Made by a program: the position numbers and the translations under genes. Below are positions 33,871-45,314 of a stretch of 64,000 nt of DNA, piece by piece (position 1 is the first letter of the stretch; the number at the start of each line of letters is the position of its first letter). Source of the stretch: Euphorbia lathyris. Its lineage: Eukaryota; Streptophyta; Magnoliopsida; Malpighiales; Euphorbiaceae. The stretch spans positions 62,147,756-62,211,755 of the forward strand of contig NC_088911.1 of NCBI RefSeq assembly GCF_963576675.1, read 5' to 3'. The notes under the pieces are model-generated. The model saw nothing but the letters and a program-made list of their open reading frames with translations, made no database searches and was not told where the DNA came from.

Positions 33871-35479
33871 AAAATGGGTTACACAAATTAATAAAAAAAT
33901 CTATATAAAAAAAAATTATTGAACGCAACAAAATATTGTTCTTCGGATAATTATGTTGTAAAAATATAAATAATGTTAAAGAATAAACATATTTTATGGA
34001 AATAAAAATGATAATTTTATCAACAACAACTGACTATAAATAATTGTTTATGAAAAACTTCAAATAAGAGCTTTTCGTGAAACGCTCTAGAACATTAATG
34101 TCGTTTCCAGAGTAAAGTTATGAAAATTGAAAAGCATATCTAGATCTATACTTGTTTTGTTTAAGATGGAATGAACCGTCTGCCATATTCTTGGTTGGAC
34201 CCACACAGAATGAGAAGCTTCAATTTTAAATCTTAAGTACTATATATATATTCTTGTATTAATTCAGTTAACAGTTCACCTAAATAAATTAGGTATTAAA
34301 TTGGTCCAGTGGTCCTAATTCACGACGGTTGTATAACATTTCTACTTGGATATTGGATAGGCTTCCATGCTCCAATTCTCACTCTAGCCACTCATCCAAA
34401 CTACGTCTTATATTCAAATCACTAATGGTGACTTACATTACATTACATGCTCGTGCAAAGTTATACTTTAAGTTTCATGAGATTCATGGTACTAACTCTT
34501 ATCAAAAGTTTTGAAATGTGGTGCAAGATAAGATAAATCGAGAAATTTAAAAGTTTGCAAAAAATTATGCAATGCTTGATGAGGATTCTTCCCACCAATT
34601 GCACCAATCAATGTAACATCCTAGACCTTAGACAAATGTTGAACCAAAGACCAACTAAATGAGGACCTAAGGCAAACTCAATGGACATCATGGATGGGAA
34701 TGACATTGTGTTCAAAAGGGTCCATATCTAGAGAATAAAATCCAAATCTCAAATTCCAAAATTCTTCAGGAGCCAACCGCACTTTGTCATACCACCAACC
34801 GAAGATGGTAAGTGGTAAGGCATAAGAAATTCCCGACTCTTCTCACTCAGACTCAAAAAAGACGTTTGCAAGGAAAAAGGCTAGCTCATACACATAAGGG
34901 AGCTTCCATTGAAGAACAATGCAAGTGATCCATGAGACACAATAAGTAGAAAAGAGAAAAAGGTCTTGATGCGTAAAACTAAAAGGAAGAACAATCAACT
35001 CTTAAGATTCATGAATTAAAAGTAGGACACAATTATTCCTATTAACATTACCACCATTACTTTACCATCTGATTTCCCAAAAATAAGGATATGATGTGGG
35101 TGTGGAAGAAATCAAATGGGAAGCAAGTTTTGAAGGTTAGTAAGATCCTCAAGGAGCAATTAAGATATTAATAACATCTGAATGTTATCCTTGAAGTAAA
35201 TGTATAATAATAAAAGAAGGGAATGAGTCTCCAGCATTATGTCACGCCACATGGATCATAACGAGATACACCATAACAAAATATGTCATGATAAGAGTTG
35301 AATAAAAGAGACCCACACCATTATTCTTCATACCAACGTACATCCGCCTTGATGGTTCCAAAAATATCTATGGGGGCATTTACAGCCACCTATAAATGAG
35401 AATAAATATAACTAAATGGCAATTAATAGCCATTAAAAGGAGTAATGACAAGACTGTTCGAATAAAGCGTCATTAATGC
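33871..35479. other. intergenic or decayed LTR, no gene seen
   Basis: AT-rich sequence. Around 34295-34380 a phrase TGGTCCAGTGG resembles a pol III A box, but no B box with tRNA-like spacing is convincing. The right part (about 34560-35480) is likely remains of the 5' LTR of the following gypsy element. No coding region is supported. Confidence 0.5.
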
Positions 35480-36498
35480 CAAAAAGGTTTCAAAAATCTG
35501 TATAAATACCCCAACTCTGAGGTATTTTAGGTATGCTTATTAACTCTCCTAAAACTCTTATCAATTATTCTTATTATTCCAAAATGATATAGTGACTTTG
35601 GCATCAGAGTGTCCCTCGCCGATCCCAACGGCACCTCACTAGGAAGAGATTCCAGCCAATGGAGTTTACACAATTATCAACTGGTGCAGTGAGCGTGGAG
35701 CTCTGAGTAAAATAGAGTTTCACCACGAAAAAATGACATATGATGGACTACCAAATCCTCCCACTACTGGGAACACCACTATATGCATTACTTGGATCCT
35801 TGCAATACCAACTACAAGAAGTACAACCATATCTACCCCACATAATTCTACGCCTTTTCCATTCCATTTAATGGTTTCTACTTCTGATGTCATCATAATG
35901 GGGAATCTTGATGAAACATCCCCTCGTACGTTCCTTAACGAGGTAGGAGGTGTTGTTGCTACCAATATGAGTTAAAAGGTAGGGAACCTCTTAATTGTGA
36001 TATTCGTGACATTACTGACAAAGTTGCAGCATCTGCCCGAACCCAAACTCGTCTCCTAGTAATGTACAACCGGGAAGTGTGTTGCACGGATCAAACAATG
36101 AAAGTCCAATCTCTAGGATAAATGAGCATCTCTACACTAGTGCACCACCTATCCTCCAAGGAGGCGAAATCTTAGGATTCGTGCTAGCATTCTCCTCCTA
36201 TATGCCTCCAGGAATGATGAATCCTTTGCCCGCCCGTAATGTTGAATCAACAACAGGATAAGCTAGAATCATTAATCGATCTGGTATTCAGAGAGAATTA
36301 TTCCCTGAAGTTCGGAGAGAATTATGGTTGTTTGATCTAATGACATGACAAAGACTACAACAGAATAGGGACCGACCAGCTCCTAGTGTCACAGTAAGAT
36401 CATAGCCAATGATAGACATGTCCTGAAGTAGAATAGTTGACTATTCTACTCCTCAACCCTCTAACATGGAAGGCATGGATGAGATAGATAGGTGAGTA

Positions 36499-36995
36499 TT
36501 GGATACTTTAGCTAGATATGGATATCCGACAAATAGGCAAACTCCATCTCATAGGGATTCGCCATTCTCTTTATGGATCTTAAGCTATGAGAGAGATCGA
36601 AGGTTCAAAGCTCCCATTTTGCCACAATATAAGGGAGAAGGCAATCTAGAGGCATATGCCCGCCAATACAAAGAATTGATGGATGTTTGTGACTACAATG
36701 AGAGAATCATATGTAGAGTTTTCTCAACAACCCTCAAAGGTCTGACGTTTGACTGGTTCTAGTCTCCTTCTCCAGGACCGATTGACGGATGGGAACAGCT
36801 AAACCGTGAATTTTGCGCTAAATTTGTTGAATGCATTCCTCGACTATAGCTTGTAGAAGAATGTATGATTTAGTACTAGGTGAACATCATCCCTTGAGGG
36901 AATATATTGATAAATTTAACCAGTTGTGTATACAAATCACTCGAGTCACAAATCGCCCTGGGACTCTCATAGAGCTGATCAACATGTACAAAAAA
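36499..36995 (+). pseudogene. gypsy gag (retrotransposon gag domain), degenerate
   Basis: The open stretch at 36499-36762 contains PILPQYKGEGNLEAYARQYK, then CRVFSTTLKGLTFDWF. After a stop it continues SPGPIDGWEQLNREFCAKFV. This is the core of the retrotransposon gag capsid domain (a Y.G..D..E/H start, TL.G.A..WF centre, and W..L...F end). Stops near 36760 and 36848 and a later frame change make it a pseudogene. Confidence 0.82.
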
Positions 36996-37589
36996 ATTCA
37001 TGGATCTAGATGATGTAAAGTGAGAAAGAAGAGCGATGTTAAAAAAATCGAAGAAATGAGAATAAGGGGAAAGAAACTCCTCGAGATATGCCCCCCAAGA
37101 ACAAATGAAGCACTCGAGAAAGACCAACATACACCCTCTTGAATGCTCCAAAGAGAGAGATCCTCATATGGACCGAGAAAAGCCAATATAAATAAGATAT
37201 CCAATATCCCATCTCCAAAAATGGAGAGAATGACAGACGAAACTCCAAAGCATACTACTGATTCCACCAGATCAATGGCTATGATACAGAGGCATGTTGG
37301 GAGCTGTCCAAATAAATAGAGAAGCTGATAGAAAGAGGAAAGCTAAATAGATTCGTCCAAAACCCCAGAGATTCGGAAGAAGGCAAGCGGAAGTCAGATC
37401 AAAAAAATAAATCAAAGGGCGTTATAACCGTCATAGCTGGTGGGCCAGGATACCAACCTCTAGTTAAAAGAACCAAGACATCCGCATAGACTGACATTAG
37501 TAAAGATTCCCTTAACCACCCGTTCATTGAATCAAGAAGCATTATCTCCCCCCACATGCGAATGCTCTAGTGATAACCGTGACCATTGA

Positions 37590-39394
37590 AGGATGGAATA
37601 TGAAGCGAGTGATGATTGACACTAGAAGCTCTTACAATGTTATAACCAAATGAGAATTCGCCAAACTAAAACAGATCTAGTACGAATGGAGCCGACATTC
37701 GTAGAAATATTGGGAGTAAATGGACATATGATACATACCAAGGGTCAAGTAATGTTGGAGTGCGAGATAAAAGATGACAATCAAGCCTGGAAGGGTGATC
37801 TAGACTTATCCATCATGGATGGATAATTGGCGTATAATGTCATCCTGGGTAGACCATTCCTTTCAGAAACTAAAGCACTAATCTCCATCCGACATTTGGC
37901 GATCCATATCCCCATAAACCAATGTGGGGTTATGATAAAGGGAAACCAAAACGTGGCACAAGAGACTTACTCTGCTTCACTAATAATGCACCCACAAGAA
38001 AAAGAAGACGAAGAAGACGAACCAATTACCACAGCTCTTGGTGAAATGGAGCTACTCATAATAGCCACTAGGAAGAAAGTAAAGATCACTAAAAGGTCGA
38101 TGCCTGAAATAAAAGAAGCCATCACCAAAGTGATGACCGAATGTGAAGGTGTCTTTGTATGGGAAATGAAGTTTTAACTAGGGTAAGTCCATATGTTATA
38201 ACCCACAAGTTAAACATGGTTAAAGATGCAGTACCAGTCGCACAAAAAAGACAGAATCATGGACCCGAAAGACAAAAAGGCATAAAAAAAGAAATAGCAA
38301 AGTTAAAAAAGGCGGATGCCATCAAGGAGGTAATATACACCCAATAGTTATCTAATATGGTCTTCATGAAGAAACCAACCGGATCATATCAGATGTGTGT
38401 TGATTTACCCAGATCTTAATGAGGCTTGTCCAAAAGACACCTACATTGACATCCTGGTAGATGGAACCGCTGGTTATGAAGTATGTTCTTTTAGGGATGT
38501 CAAATCCAGTTACTATCAGATGCGGATGGAGCCAAAAGACCAAATCAAGACCTCCGTTGTCACTAATCATGCCACATACTACTTTAAATTCATGTCATTT
38601 GGTTTGAAGAATGCAGGAGCAACATATCAACGGATGATGAATAAAATCTTCAAAGGAACATATGGCAATAATTTCTCAGTATATGTTGATGACATTATCA
38701 TCAAAAGCACTTCCATGGAGAAGCACGCGGAGGAAATCAAAGAAATTTTATTAGTTCTCCAACAGTACAATGTGAAGCTTAGCCTTGAGAAGTTCACATT
38801 TGGAGCCACTTTAGGAATGTTTCTAGGCTACATTATCAGCTAGAAAGGAGTATAAAAGCACCACAGAATGTTAGATAAGTGCAAAGGATAAATGGGCGAA
38901 TCATAGCCTTAGGGCGGGTCATTTCATGTTCAGCCAAATGATGCCTACCTTTTTACGAGGTGGTAAAAAGAAAAAAACATTCGAGTGGACACCGGATTAT
39001 CGATAGGCTTTTAAGGGCATAAAACATATCTTGACTGAACCTCCTTTAATGAGTAGGCCAATCTTGGGAGAAGACTTGTATCTATATGTATCTGTTACCG
39101 ATAGAGCTGTTTGTACAATGGTTATCCGAGAAGAAGAAGAAGGAGAGAAGTTTCCCATCTACTATGTAAGTAAGGTGTTGAAAGACGCTGAAGTTAAATA
39201 TTCAAAGTTGGATAAAATGGCCATTGAAGTTGTAACAACTTCCATCCATCTCAGACGTAATTTCCTAGCACATACTATAATAGTACGGACCGGTATACTG
39301 ATGAGAAAAGTGTTGCAAAAGCCATAAACTTAAGGGAGATTGATGGAATGGTCTATACGACAATGAGAATTTGATATTAATATGAGGGAAGAGC
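37590..39394 (+). pseudogene. gypsy protease, reverse transcriptase and RNase H, degenerate
   Basis: The protease region reads VMIDTRSSYNVI (the usual DTGSS has Gly to Arg) and AYNVILGRPFLSETKALI. The RT has VDLP-like remnants, LNEACPKDTYIDILVDGTAG, SYYQMRMEPKDQIKTSVVT, FMSFGLKNAGATYQRMMNKI and VYVDDIIIKST with catalytic YVDD. RNase H has ILTEPPLMSRPILGEDLYLY, VIREEEEGEKFPIYYVSK and YSKLDKMAIEVV. The RT piece from 38397 to 38843 is the longest open part (148 codons). Stops at about 37830, 38175, 38345 and 38840 break it. Confidence 0.88.
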
Positions 39395-40085
39395 CGCCCT
39401 AAAAAATCATGAGTCTGACGGATCCCAAGGCCACTAGTCTGCCTCGGGGAAGAAATATGCTTCCAATTCACAAGATGAACTTTCCATTGGGTTGATGATG
39501 AGGCCCAAATAAAATTCCTATTCAGAGTGTCAAGACGGTTGCAGATGCTTGCTGGGAAAACATCAGTTTGCATAGAATAGGTTGGAATGGTAGCAACCAC
39601 AACTTTAACTAGAGTAACACGACTCACAAAAGACAAACACTTAGCCTTCCACCTTATTATTCTAGCCATAACCCGATCAACCACATGTTTAAATGTCTCT
39701 TTGTTGATCATATAATGAACTAGCAACATCCTTAAGTACATCTTAGGCTCTCCATACGCTCAAAATCACAAATGCCTCTACTCGTATAATGGGAAATATT
39801 CAGAGAACAATAGACCAAACACGCTACCCGAGCACTCACAAAAATGACTTATAACATTCTTTATAGTCACATGCTGAGCAACAGATGCCTGAGCAAGCAA
39901 AACGATATCATCAGCGGAAAAACGTGAGAAAGAGAAGGACCCACTAATGAAATAGGTTTCTAGACACCATGATGAACCGTATCCTCTACCATGTGGCTGA
40001 GACGCTCCATAAAAAGGACAAAAGGTAAGGGGACAAAGGATCTCCCTAACGAAGACCACGAGACGGTGCAAATGCATGTAGTCTA
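39395..40085 (-). pseudogene. LINE (plant L1-type) reverse transcriptase fragment
   Basis: On the minus strand the first part reads FVREILCPLTF, SRFSADDIVLLAQASVAQH (catalytic ADD) and FCECSGS. After a frame change it reads RVMARIIRWKAKCLSFVSRV, LVKVVVATIPTYSMQTDVFP, FIWASS and HLVNWKHISSPRQTSGLGIR. These are the C-terminal half of RT and the thumb/connection region of plant LINE ORF2. Endonuclease, zinc-binding and RNase H parts are absent. It abuts the second gypsy element. Confidence 0.85.
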
Positions 40086-40089
40086 TGTA

Positions 40090-40545
40090 AAGTGGGACTG
40101 ATTTTACGTAAAGTTGTTATTTTACAAAAAAAAAATCATTAACTTTGCGAAAAATCAACTTTGAATTTTTTAAACTTTACATAAATCTTTTATTGTTAAA
40201 CATAATTTACGTAAATTGAGACTTAATGTACGTAGAGTTGTTATGTTATAAAAAAATATTAACTTCGAAACAAAAATCGAGTTTCACGTAAAACTCTTGA
40301 ATGTTATGTCAATCCTTTATTGTTAGTCATAATTTACGTAAAGTTGTTATTTTACTAAAAAAAATATCTTTGCGAAAAATCAAGTTTCACATAACAATTT
40401 TTGAACTTTACGTAAATCCTCTATTTTTAGGCATAATTTACGTAAAATGAAACTTAATTTATGTAAAGTTCTTATTTTACAAAAAAAAAAATCTTCATGA
40501 AAAATCGAGTTTCACATAAAACCTTTGAACTGTACATAAATTCAT
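40090..40545. repeat. tandem repeat, about four units of roughly 100-125 bp
   Basis: The phrase TTTACGTAAAGTTGTTATTTTAC or a close variant recurs near 40105, 40219, 40330 and 40440. Each is followed by an A-run, GCGAAAAATCAAG/GAG, TTTCACRTAA and a 'TTTACGTAAATCCT' spacer. Units are degenerate and differ in length. Confidence 0.75.
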
Positions 40546-40901
40546 GGTCATTATTGGGCATGTGCAAGAAGGGCGGTTGCCTAGGGCCTAACAGAAGGAG
40601 GACCTCAAAAGTAACATTTTTATATAAAAAAAATATTGAAATTAAATCTCAAAAGATGCAATGATTATAATCTTAAGTTTAAAAAATTGCAGAACACATC
40701 CACAACATAAGTAATGTTTTTGTTTGTACTAAGTACTGAAGTAGCATTTATATTGTACTTTCTTTTGTAAATTGAAATAAAATATATTGTGTTGTATAAT
40801 GTTTTTCTATTGTTGTTTTTTATTACTATTTATTATTTTCCGAAAAGCATTTCAAACTTGTTTAGACATTTTTTAAAGTTTCTAATTGTTTGAATGAGTT
40901 T

Positions 40902-41056
40902 TTTTTTAAGTTGTGCACAATGCACTTACATTAAACAAATGAAAATTACATTAAAGATAAAAGAAAACCCCTCAACCCACTCCACCCATGTGATTCGAAC
41001 TCATGACCTCTAGGATCATAGATAAGCTCTCAACCAAGAAACTAAGAGCTTACCAC
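40902..41056 (-). mobile_element. tRNA-derived SINE with perfect 18-bp target duplication
   Basis: On the minus strand the element contains a B-box-like GAGTTCGAATC, an A-box-like TTGGTTGAGAGC, and ends in a short A-run (T-run on plus at 40902). AATTGTTTGAATGAGTTT occurs at 40884-40901 and again at 41057-41074, an exact 18-bp duplication bounding the 155-bp insert. tRNA-like head, poly(A) tail and long duplication together fit a SINE. Confidence 0.85.
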
Positions 41057-41074
41057 AATTGTTTGAATGAGTTT

Positions 41075-41857
41075 GATATAGGTTTCAGTCGATTTATTCC
41101 AGTGTCAGTGGATTTTAGAGGTTGAAAAATTGTTAATGTTTTGAAACTGATACTAAATTTTGTGTAACATTTTATTTAAGTTTTCTTATTTTGTGAATAT
41201 GATTGAAATTAGTTTCTATTGGTTTTGTCTAATTTCACATAATTACATTCAATTTCATTATATTTTCAGTAATGTAAAATCGGGTTAAATTGCACTTTAA
41301 AATTTGAAGTTTATACTATTTTTTTGAAAAATTGTTTGTAATGTTTTTTTATTAATCTTTGTGATATGAGTTTGAGTTGATATCTTTTTATTTTATTCAT
41401 TTTCATCCCCTTTCAAGTAGTTTTATAAATTGTAATAAATTAGTGTAATTTCGTACTGTAAAGATATTGATACTTATATTTTATTTGTGTTTTCAAATAG
41501 TTTTTTTAATTGTAACTTTTACATCAATTTGGATATTAATTTAGTGAAATTTATATAATTTTAGTCAATTTTATGCACTTATCCTGAATTTCAGAACATG
41601 TCAAATTCGATGAAATTGATGTTAAATAGCAATGTTTTATTTTGAAATTCATTTTGAATTAAATTTCAATATTTTTTAAAAAAAAAGTTATAGTAGGTTT
41701 TATGCACTTTAACATGTTTTCCACTTTCATTGAACTTACGAGCATTTTGAATTATTTTTTATGTTATTTTCTTAAATTTTTAAACTTATTCGTAAATTGT
41801 AGCAATCTTATTGTTATTAATTCTAAAACATTTATGATACTGTAGAAGATGCATTCA
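41075..41857. other. intergenic AT-rich, no gene seen
   Basis: Strongly AT-rich sequence with many short T-runs. No coding or RNA gene is supported. Confidence 0.6.
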
Positions 41858-41866
41858 TTTTATTTA

Positions 41867-42571
41867 AGAGTAAATTACACCAATGGTACCTGAATTTTAT
41901 CCTAGTTCACATTTTGGTACCTAGATTACATTTTGTTCTAAAAATATAACTGAAATAATGATGACCGGACAATTTAGTATATTTTACCGGTCAATAGCGG
42001 TCCATGCGAGTTTTATGAGTAAATTACAATGATGGTACCTGAACTTTATCCTAATTCACACTTTGGTACCTAAATTTTATTTTGTCCAAAAAATACACGT
42101 CAAGTAAAAATGACTCAATATTTTAGTACATTTGACTGATAAGTGATCATTCAACGCGAGTTTGACCATTTTAAATTAAAAATTAGGACTCATTATACAC
42201 TCAATTAACATAAAGTATTGTAATTTTATGTTAATTGAGTGTATGATGAGTCCCAATGTTTAGTTCAAAATAGTCAATCTCATATTAACCGGTCACTAAC
42301 TGATCAAATAAACTAAATTTTTCAGTCACCTTTACTTGAGTTATGCTTTTAGGACAAAATAAAATCCAGGTACCAAAGTGTGAATTATGGTAAAATTCAG
42401 GTACCATTGGTATAATTAACTCATGAAACTCTTATTGACCGGTCATTAACCGGTAAAATAAACTAAATTGTCCAGTTATCATTACTTCAGGTATATTTTT
42501 GGGACAAAATATAATCTAGGTACCAAAGAGTGAATAAGATAAAATTCAGATACCATTGGTATAATTTACCC
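41867..42571. mobile_element. concentric palindromic MITE with 9-bp target duplication
   Basis: TTTTATTTA flanks both sides (41858-41866 and 42572-42580). Outer arms start AGAGTAAATTACACCAATGG and end in the inverse. Within them, a second pair of arms starting GAGTAAATTACAATGATGG (42017) and ending CATTGGTATAATTAACTC (to 42422) belongs to the same arm family. The innermost 70 bp folds back again (GACTCATTATACACTCAATT against its complement). Almost all of the 705 bp is self-complementary. No protein. Confidence 0.9.
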
Positions 42572-42984
42572 TTTTATTTAGTTCACGTAATCTCCATTAA
42601 TAAAAATGAAATTTGATTTCTTCCCTATTCGATGTTGTACCCATTTTTTTGAGTTTTCTATTGGATATTTTAGAAATTATTTTGAATCTCTGTATTTGAA
42701 GTCGAATGAAGCTATAGTATAAATTGTTGCCGAATTATAGATATCGAACTTTGTATGGAGAAATTAGATTTGAAAATATATTTTTTTTTTGCGTATTTAT
42801 TTTATGTAGAGCTATGTGTAGTTTGAATTCTAATATGATTTTTTTATATATTATTTGATATTTTAAGAAATGTTTAAAAAAGACATTTTTAAAATATATA
42901 TTTTACATGTATTAAGATGTGTCTTGTCTCTCCAACAAGTTGAGTTTTGTCTTATCTCTTTGATAAATTTTGTTTTTTATCTTG

Positions 42985-44015
42985 TGTCTTTATTTTTGTC
43001 TTACATCCCATCATCATGGCTTGGTAATAGTATGTGTAAGAAAATGTGGAGCTTGAAAGTTCCCCCTAAGGTGTGTAATATGTTTTGGCGTGCTTGTAGA
43101 AATGTTTTACCTATAGTTGTTGTGCTTACAGAGAAATATGTGGCTGTCAATCCTGTTTATGCTATCTGTAATTTAGATTTTGAGTCTATTTTATATGTGT
43201 TTAAAGATTGCATTCATGCTCAGTCTGTTTGGAAAGCGTTTGGTTTGGGTAACGTGTTGGGTGGCGATTTTCTTTGCTTTGCTTTGAAGATTATTTGGAA
43301 TTCATTCTTGCGAATTTTAGTGCTGAGAATTGCTGTTTGTGGGATATGGTTGTTTGGAATATGTGACTGAATAAAAACAATTCTATTTGGAATAATTCAA
43401 GGAATTCTGCAGATGTTTGTTTTCGTCTAGCGTGCATTGGGTTGAAGGAGTGACACGATGCTCAATCAAAGGGGATGAATGTTGGTGTCCATGTTGTTCC
43501 AGGTGGGGCAGGTTTTGTTTGGTGTGTGATTAGCTGGTTACGGCCTCCTCTAGTTCGCTTTAAACTAAAAGTGGATGCTTCTGTTATCTCGGGGGTCAGG
43601 TCTGCTGGGTTTAGAGATGGTGCTATGGGATTGCAACGACAAGTTTTGTGGAGATTTTTTCAAACTTGTACAGGGTGATTTCTTGCATTGTGTAGGGGAA
43701 GCTATAGACATTCGGGAAGCTCTAAGTTGGCTCAACAGAAAGGGTATGAACGACTGTCTTGCTGAAACTGGTGCATAGGTGGTGGTTTTAGATCTTAATC
43801 AACTTGCCTTCAGGTGTTATTACTACCTTGTTCTTAATGATTGTAATATGTTGATTTATTCGCTTAATGATGTTAGTATCATTTTTGTTAGTTGTTTTGC
43901 GAATAGTGTTGCTCATGAACTTGCAAGAGCATCCTATTTTCTACGAGGACTGATGGAGTGGTATACTAGTCATCCAAATTTTATTATTCAAGTTTTGAAT
44001 TCTGATTTTATCTAA
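42985..44015 (+). pseudogene. LINE ORF2 C-terminal fragment (zinc-binding RT region and RNase H)
   Basis: The first part reads MWSLKVPPKVCNMFWRACRN, LPIVVVLTEKYVAVNPVYAI and HAQSVWKAFG, matching the zf-RVT region after the RT of plant LINEs, with degenerate cysteines. After stops and frame changes, the RNase H-like tail appears: AIDIREALSWLNRKGMNDC and SCFANSVAHELARASYF, ending VLNSDFI-stop at 44015. The same two domains are seen in the full LINE at 46657-47645. The 5' part is missing. Confidence 0.82.
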
Positions 44016-44404
44016 TACACGATATTTTCTATAAAAAATATATATATTTTTTAAAATTTTAAATAATGGTAGTAGATGTTAAGAATAAAAGTAATGGTAT
44101 TTTGTAGGGCGATGGTGAATTATCCGAAGCTAAAAATAATTAAAGTGGACAAATCGTGGGAAATGGAATGGAATGGGCGTTGAGAAGAAGAAGAATATGG
44201 GCCCACTTTGATTTAGGAAATTTGCCATTGGGAAAGTGACAAAAACCACAGCCACATAAAAAGTATTGAAGTTGGTTAAAAAAGTGCATGTACGAATAGT
44301 CCCTTCCAACTTGTATAAATTCCCCTCCACCCCCACTCTTTTTTCTTCACAACTCTCTTTCTCTTTCTAGGTTTACTCTGTTTTTGTGTTGTGCAGGAAG
44401 GAAA
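44016..44404 (+). promoter_or_regulatory. promoter and 5' leader of the expansin gene
   Basis: The space between the LINE fragment and the expansin ATG is only 389 bp. A TATA box (TATAAAT at 44314-44320) lies 85 bp before the ATG, followed by a C-rich and then TTCTTTCTC-rich leader. I see no other clear element. Confidence 0.65.
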
Positions 44405-45314
44405 ATGGGTCTTTTTGGGTGGGGTTTTTTCTTCGTAGTACTGGGTATACAACTGTCGTCCTCTGTTACTGCCTACGGCGGCGGAGGATGGATAAACGCT
44501 CATGCTACTTTTTATGGTGGTGGTGATGCTTCCGGCACAATGGGTATGTATGTATGTATGTATGTATGTATGGACATTTTTTCTTTTTTTAAATAAAAAA
44601 AAAAAAGAGGCAATTGAGAAATAAGGTTGAATTGCAGGAGGGGCTTGTGGATATGGGAACCTATACAGCCAGGGTTATGGGACAAACACAGCAGCTTTAA
44701 GCACAGCACTGTTTAACAGTGGGTTGAGCTGTGGTTCTTGTTTTGAAATAAGGTGTGTAAATGACAGGAAATGGTGTTTGCCTGGCTCCATAGTTGTCAC
44801 AGCAACCAATTTCTGTCCTCCAAACGATGCAGGGGGCTGGTGCAATCCTCCACAGCACCATTTTGACCTCTCCCAACCTGTGTATCAGCGCATTGCTCAA
44901 TACAAATCTGGGATTGTTCCTGTTGCCTACAGAAGGTACGTTCATTTTCATTTTCATTTTCATTTTCATTTTCTGAATTTTATATATGATATGATATGAT
45001 ATGACAGGGTTGGTTGTAGAAGAAGAGGAGGCATAAGATTCACAATTAATGGTCATTCCTACTTCAACCTTGTCCTAATAACAAACGTTGGAGGTGCGGG
45101 TGATGTACATGGAGTCTCCGTCAAAGGCTCAAGGACTGGATGGAAACCGATGTCAAGAAATTGGGGACAGAACTGGCAGAGCAACAATTATCTCAACGGA
45201 CAAACCCTCTCGTTTAAGGTCACAACAAGTGACGGCCGTACACTGCTTTCCTACAATGTTGCTCCTGCTACCTGGTCCTTTGGCCAGACTTTCTCCGGTG
45301 CCCAATTCCGCTAA
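44405..45314 (+). CDS. alpha-expansin (cell-wall loosening protein)
   Basis: Three exons, 44405-44543, 44638-44935 and 45008-45314, with GT-AG introns, encode 247 residues. An N-terminal hydrophobic segment ([20 protein letters not shown]) is a likely secretion signal. The double-psi beta-barrel domain shows [39 protein letters not shown], the conserved cysteines, TATNFCPP and HFDLSQPVY. The C-terminal grass-pollen-like domain has [30 protein letters not shown] and ends [12 protein letters not shown]. Alpha-expansins act in the wall and loosen cellulose-hemicellulose contacts without hydrolysis. Length and intron positions fit the EXPA family. All expected motifs are intact, so the gene looks functional; the exact EXPA number cannot be assigned. 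Confidence 0.96.
44544..44571 (+). repeat. GTAT microsatellite at the intron 1 splice donor of the expansin gene
   Basis: Seven GTAT units begin exactly at the donor, so each unit offers a GTATGT donor-like hexamer. Confidence 0.9.
44941..45003 (+). repeat. CATTTT and ATATG microsatellites filling expansin intron 2
   Basis: Five to six TTTTCA units follow the GTACG donor, and a short ATATG run precedes the ACAG acceptor. Together they make up most of the 72-bp intron. Confidence 0.85.

Larger units (their letters stand above)
35480..39394 (+). mobile_element. decayed Ty3/gypsy element (Tat-like), second copy
   Basis: TATAAATACCCC near 35499 looks like an LTR promoter, and the leader has CTGGTGCAGTGAGCGTGGAG, like the other gypsy element here. 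Then follow gag, protease, RT and RNase H blocks in gypsy order (RT before any integrase). Multiple stops and shifts are present. Integrase and 3' LTR are missing, because the element is cut off near 39394 by a LINE fragment on the opposite strand. Confidence 0.8.

Noticed and set aside
34295..34385. tRNA-like phrase TGGTCCAGTGG with a possible tRNA or SINE head
   Set aside because: Only an A-box-like motif is present; no matching B box at tRNA spacing, no cloverleaf and no target duplication.
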